Below, piece by piece: positions 53,310 through 55,072 of a stretch of DNA of 55,072 nt. Numbering within the stretch: the first letter of the stretch is position 1; the number at the start of each line of letters is the position of its first letter. This DNA comes from Bacteroidales bacterium (GTDB lineage: Bacteria; Bacteroidota; Bacteroidia; Bacteroidales; PUMT01): NCBI GenBank assembly GCA_007120695.1, contig SKND01000199.1:1-55072 (forward strand), in the 5' to 3' direction. The position numbers were made by a program, and so were the translations under genes. The notes beneath the pieces are model-generated. The model had not been told where the DNA came from. It worked only from the letters and a program-made list of their open reading frames with translations, and made no database searches.

Positions 53310-53520
53310 ATTTGCTGTTTTTTTGCTATTGTTATGCAATAATTATTTAACTTTATCGCTATATACAATAATTATTATGTTTTAACACTATATAAAAAAT
53401 AATTATTTAGCGGAAAGATTATCTTATTGATTGGGAGACTATTGGAAATAGTTAAAAATAATCAGAAAAATATCCATTCGCAAGAAGTAAGTATAATTAT
53501 CCACTTAAAGCCAAAAAATT

Positions 53521-54723
53521 GTGAAAAATAAACTCTTATTAACAGCGCTTTCTCTATTTATTTTCAGCGGAATCTATGCCCAGGAAAGTATTTTCAGCAA
53601 CCCTGATTTCAACCAGTGGTCGGTTGAAGGTAGTGTAGGTTTTCACCGGCCTTACAATAACTTTTCACAGGGTTACTATTCTGCTACCCCTGACTTCTTC
53701 ATGGGAGAACTTGGGGTAAGGTACATGATCAATGAATATTTCGGGATGAAACTCGGGTTAATGTATGACCGTTACACTTCAGCCGATGGCAGCCGGGGAA
53801 CTTTCAGCACAGATCAGTATGGTTTTTCTATCAGGGGAGTGGCCAACCTGGGCCGTGTTCTGAAGGTCGAGGAGTGGACCAAAACTTTTAACCTGTTGGT
53901 TCATTATGGGTTGGGCATTAGTATGATGCACTATGAAAATGTCGATTGGACTGATTGGGTGGGTAATGGAGTAGGCGGCATAACGCTTCAGGCTAAGGTG
54001 TCACCAAGAGTAACTCTTTACGGAGATATTACCGCTATGGAGAATTTTAGCCAGGATCGCGCATTTGATGGTGGGTCTGGCAGTTATGCTAATTTACCGG
54101 TTGTATACAAGGGAAGTGTTGGTGTGTCAGTTTCCCTGGGCAGAAACAGGGATATCCCGCATGCAGACTGGTATGTTAGACAAAGTTCTATTCAGGATAC
54201 ACCTGAGTATGATGCAATTGATGCCAGGATCACTGAAGTGGAGTCGGGCCTGAAAGCTAAGGATGATGAATATAAAGATCTGAGCAGCCGGGTGGATGAG
54301 CTTAGCAACAAGGTTGATGAGATGGACAAAGAGGTAAAATCCATTGCTTCAACCAGGGTAGTTGATGCAAATGATGTAATCGCCCAGTTGATCAGTGACG
54401 GTTATTTCAATATCTACTTTAATTTTGACAGTTCGCAGTACAGCAAAATTGCTGCCAGCACAATTAATATACTTAAAACCTATCTGGAAAACAATCCGGG
54501 CGTAAATGTTGACCTGTACGGTTATGCTGATGAAAGGGGGCCTGCAGGTTATAATCAGCAGCTTTCACAGAGGAGGGCTGATGCAGTTGCCAGGGCGCTT
54601 ATTAACGTTGGCATTGGTTCATCAAGAATAAATGCCGAAGGCAGAGGAGAGGACCATAGCATTGATTCTTCCTCGCCCGATGCATATCAGTTAGCCAGAA
54701 GGGTTACCTTTTCAATCAGGTAA
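53521..54723 (+). CDS. OmpA-family outer-membrane protein
   Basis: 400 residues from a GTG start that opens a clean signal peptide (MKNKLLLTALSLFIFSGIYAQ). N-terminal part (about 21-215) is a beta-barrel typical of OmpA-like porins (GELGVRYMINEYFGMKLGL, NLLVHYGLGISMMHYE). A coiled coil at about 235-285 (DARITEVESGLKAKDDEYKD) leads to the C-terminal OmpA/MotB peptidoglycan-binding domain (IYFNFDSSQYSKIAAS, VDLYGYADERGPAGYNQQLS, RADAVARALINVG, RINAEGRGED). It anchors the outer membrane to the wall. Single gene, followed by a strong terminator. Confidence 0.92.
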   Translation: MKNKLLLTALSLFIFSGIYAQESIFSNPDFNQWSVEGSVGFHRPYNNFSQGYYSATPDFFMGELGVRYMINEYFGMKLGLMYDRYTSADGSRGTFSTDQYGFSIRGVANLGRVLKVEEWTKTFNLLVHYGLGISMMHYENVDWTDWVGNGVGGITLQAKVSPRVTLYGDITAMENFSQDRAFDGGSGSYANLPVVYKGSVGVSVSLGRNRDIPHADWYVRQSSIQDTPEYDAIDARITEVESGLKAKDDEYKDLSSRVDELSNKVDEMDKEVKSIASTRVVDANDVIAQLISDGYFNIYFNFDSSQYSKIAASTINILKTYLENNPGVNVDLYGYADERGPAGYNQQLSQRRADAVARALINVGIGSSRINAEGRGEDHSIDSSSPDAYQLARRVTFSIR

Positions 54724-54809
54724 TTATCCACCCGTTCAAATCTGTTGGATTCAAAACCGGGTATAAAGCCACCCCTCCGGTGGCGGATAGTCCTATTTTA
54801 GCGAATTTT

Positions 54810-54855
54810 ATACTGTATTAGCCAATTCCCCGGATTGGTTAATACAGTATTTTTT
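54810..54855 (+). terminator. strong terminator after the OmpA gene
   Basis: ATACTGTATTAGCCAAT pairs with ATTGGTTAATACAGTAT (17 bp, one G-T pair) across a 7-nt loop, followed by TTTTT. This is a textbook intrinsic terminator, about 87 bp after the stop. Confidence 0.85.
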
Positions 54856-54874
54856 GCATCCATGTTAAATCATA

Positions 54875-54898
54875 AACCGATCCTTAAACGGATCGGTT
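54875..54898. terminator. second hairpin, possibly for either strand
   Basis: AACCGATCC-TTAAAC-GGATCGGTT, a 9-bp perfect stem 25 bp after the OmpA terminator, followed by TATTCTTTC. It may be a back-up terminator. Confidence 0.45.
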
Positions 54899-55051
54899 AT
54901 TCTTTCAATTCTGCCTGGTAAATAACCGGCGGGTCTTTTATTACCATCGGGATAATCAGAATAGATAAAAAATAATACCTTAAACAATAGTTGTAAAACT
55001 AATATAATAGTGGTATATTTACAAATAAATAAACCACATAAAATTTAAGTT

Positions 55052-55072
55052 ATGACAACAATCAATTCAAAG
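55052..55072 (+). CDS. start of a gene truncated by the window end
   Basis: An ATG at 55052 after an AT-rich leader (AAATTTAAGTTATG) opens a frame that runs to the last base (MTTINSK). Only seven codons are present, so no product can be named. Confidence 0.4.

Overview
The window reads as a chromosomal segment of a Bacteroidota bacterium, probably of the Bacteroidales. It has a TonB-dependent receptor with an N-terminal carboxypeptidase-regulatory-like domain, a two-component-type propeller/Y_Y_Y protein, a GH109-type enzyme, lipoproteins with Bacteroidota-style lipoboxes, AT-rich start contexts mostly without Shine-Dalgarno sequences, and several TAnnTTTG (-7) promoter-like boxes. Base composition is moderate and coding is dense. 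I see no rRNA, tRNA, CRISPR array, prophage or insertion sequence.

Layout. 1-9 kb: a 5'-truncated macroglobulin/plug-like surface protein, an FG-GAP-type secreted protein, a decayed amidohydrolase pseudogene, and a 1411-aa multi-pass sensor-like protein with a degenerate NTPase-like region. 9-11 kb: a DUF3179 lipoprotein and a LiaF-like membrane protein with its own good promoter. 11-17 kb, minus strand: a five-gene operon encoding a lysine 2,3-aminomutase-like radical SAM enzyme, a GNAT-histone deacetylase fusion, two ATP-grasp (Ddl-like) ligases and a GNAT. This is the strongest candidate for an undescribed small-molecule pathway. 17-19 kb: a plant-like glucuronokinase/GHMP kinase paired with galU. 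19-24 kb: a propeller-SpoIIE phosphatase coupled to a TPR protein.

24-32 kb: lipoprotein, glycerophosphodiesterase, ArsM-like methyltransferase, small lipoprotein and TonB receptor (the last two overlap by 4 bp). Then comes a 31-codon Cys-containing peptide gene, absent from the ORF track, just upstream of a radical SAM/SPASM enzyme, and a thioredoxin-thioredoxin reductase fusion. The peptide/SPASM pair looks like a RiPP-type system and is the second main candidate. 32-37 kb: an unknown protein, type II pantothenate kinase, a zinc-motif-less ROK kinase, a SIS-domain sugar isomerase and a GNAT. 37-42 kb: a Trp-rich repeat protein, a Cpn10-like protein, an atypical SDR, a small Trp-Met repeat protein, an AGCS symporter with an extra domain, and a 43-aa zinc-ribbon-like protein. 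42-55 kb: a degenerate nucleotidyltransferase, a DnaQ-like exonuclease, a BASS transporter, two NAD(P)-dependent reductases, a sugar isomerase with Tat-exported Gfo/Idh/MocA and GH109 proteins, a 2-hydroxyacid dehydrogenase with a Cys-rich tail, an aldehyde dehydrogenase and an OmpA-family protein. The window ends at the first codons of another gene.

How the genes work together. The KamA operon can be read as lysine to beta-lysine, followed by N-acyl editing and two ATP-dependent ligations. The 46.5-50.6 kb block fits periplasmic oxidative processing of sugars or glycosides. The GHMP kinase and GalU pair fits UDP-sugar supply. The peptide/SPASM/Trx-TrxR region shares a thiol or metal theme that is only an inference from content.
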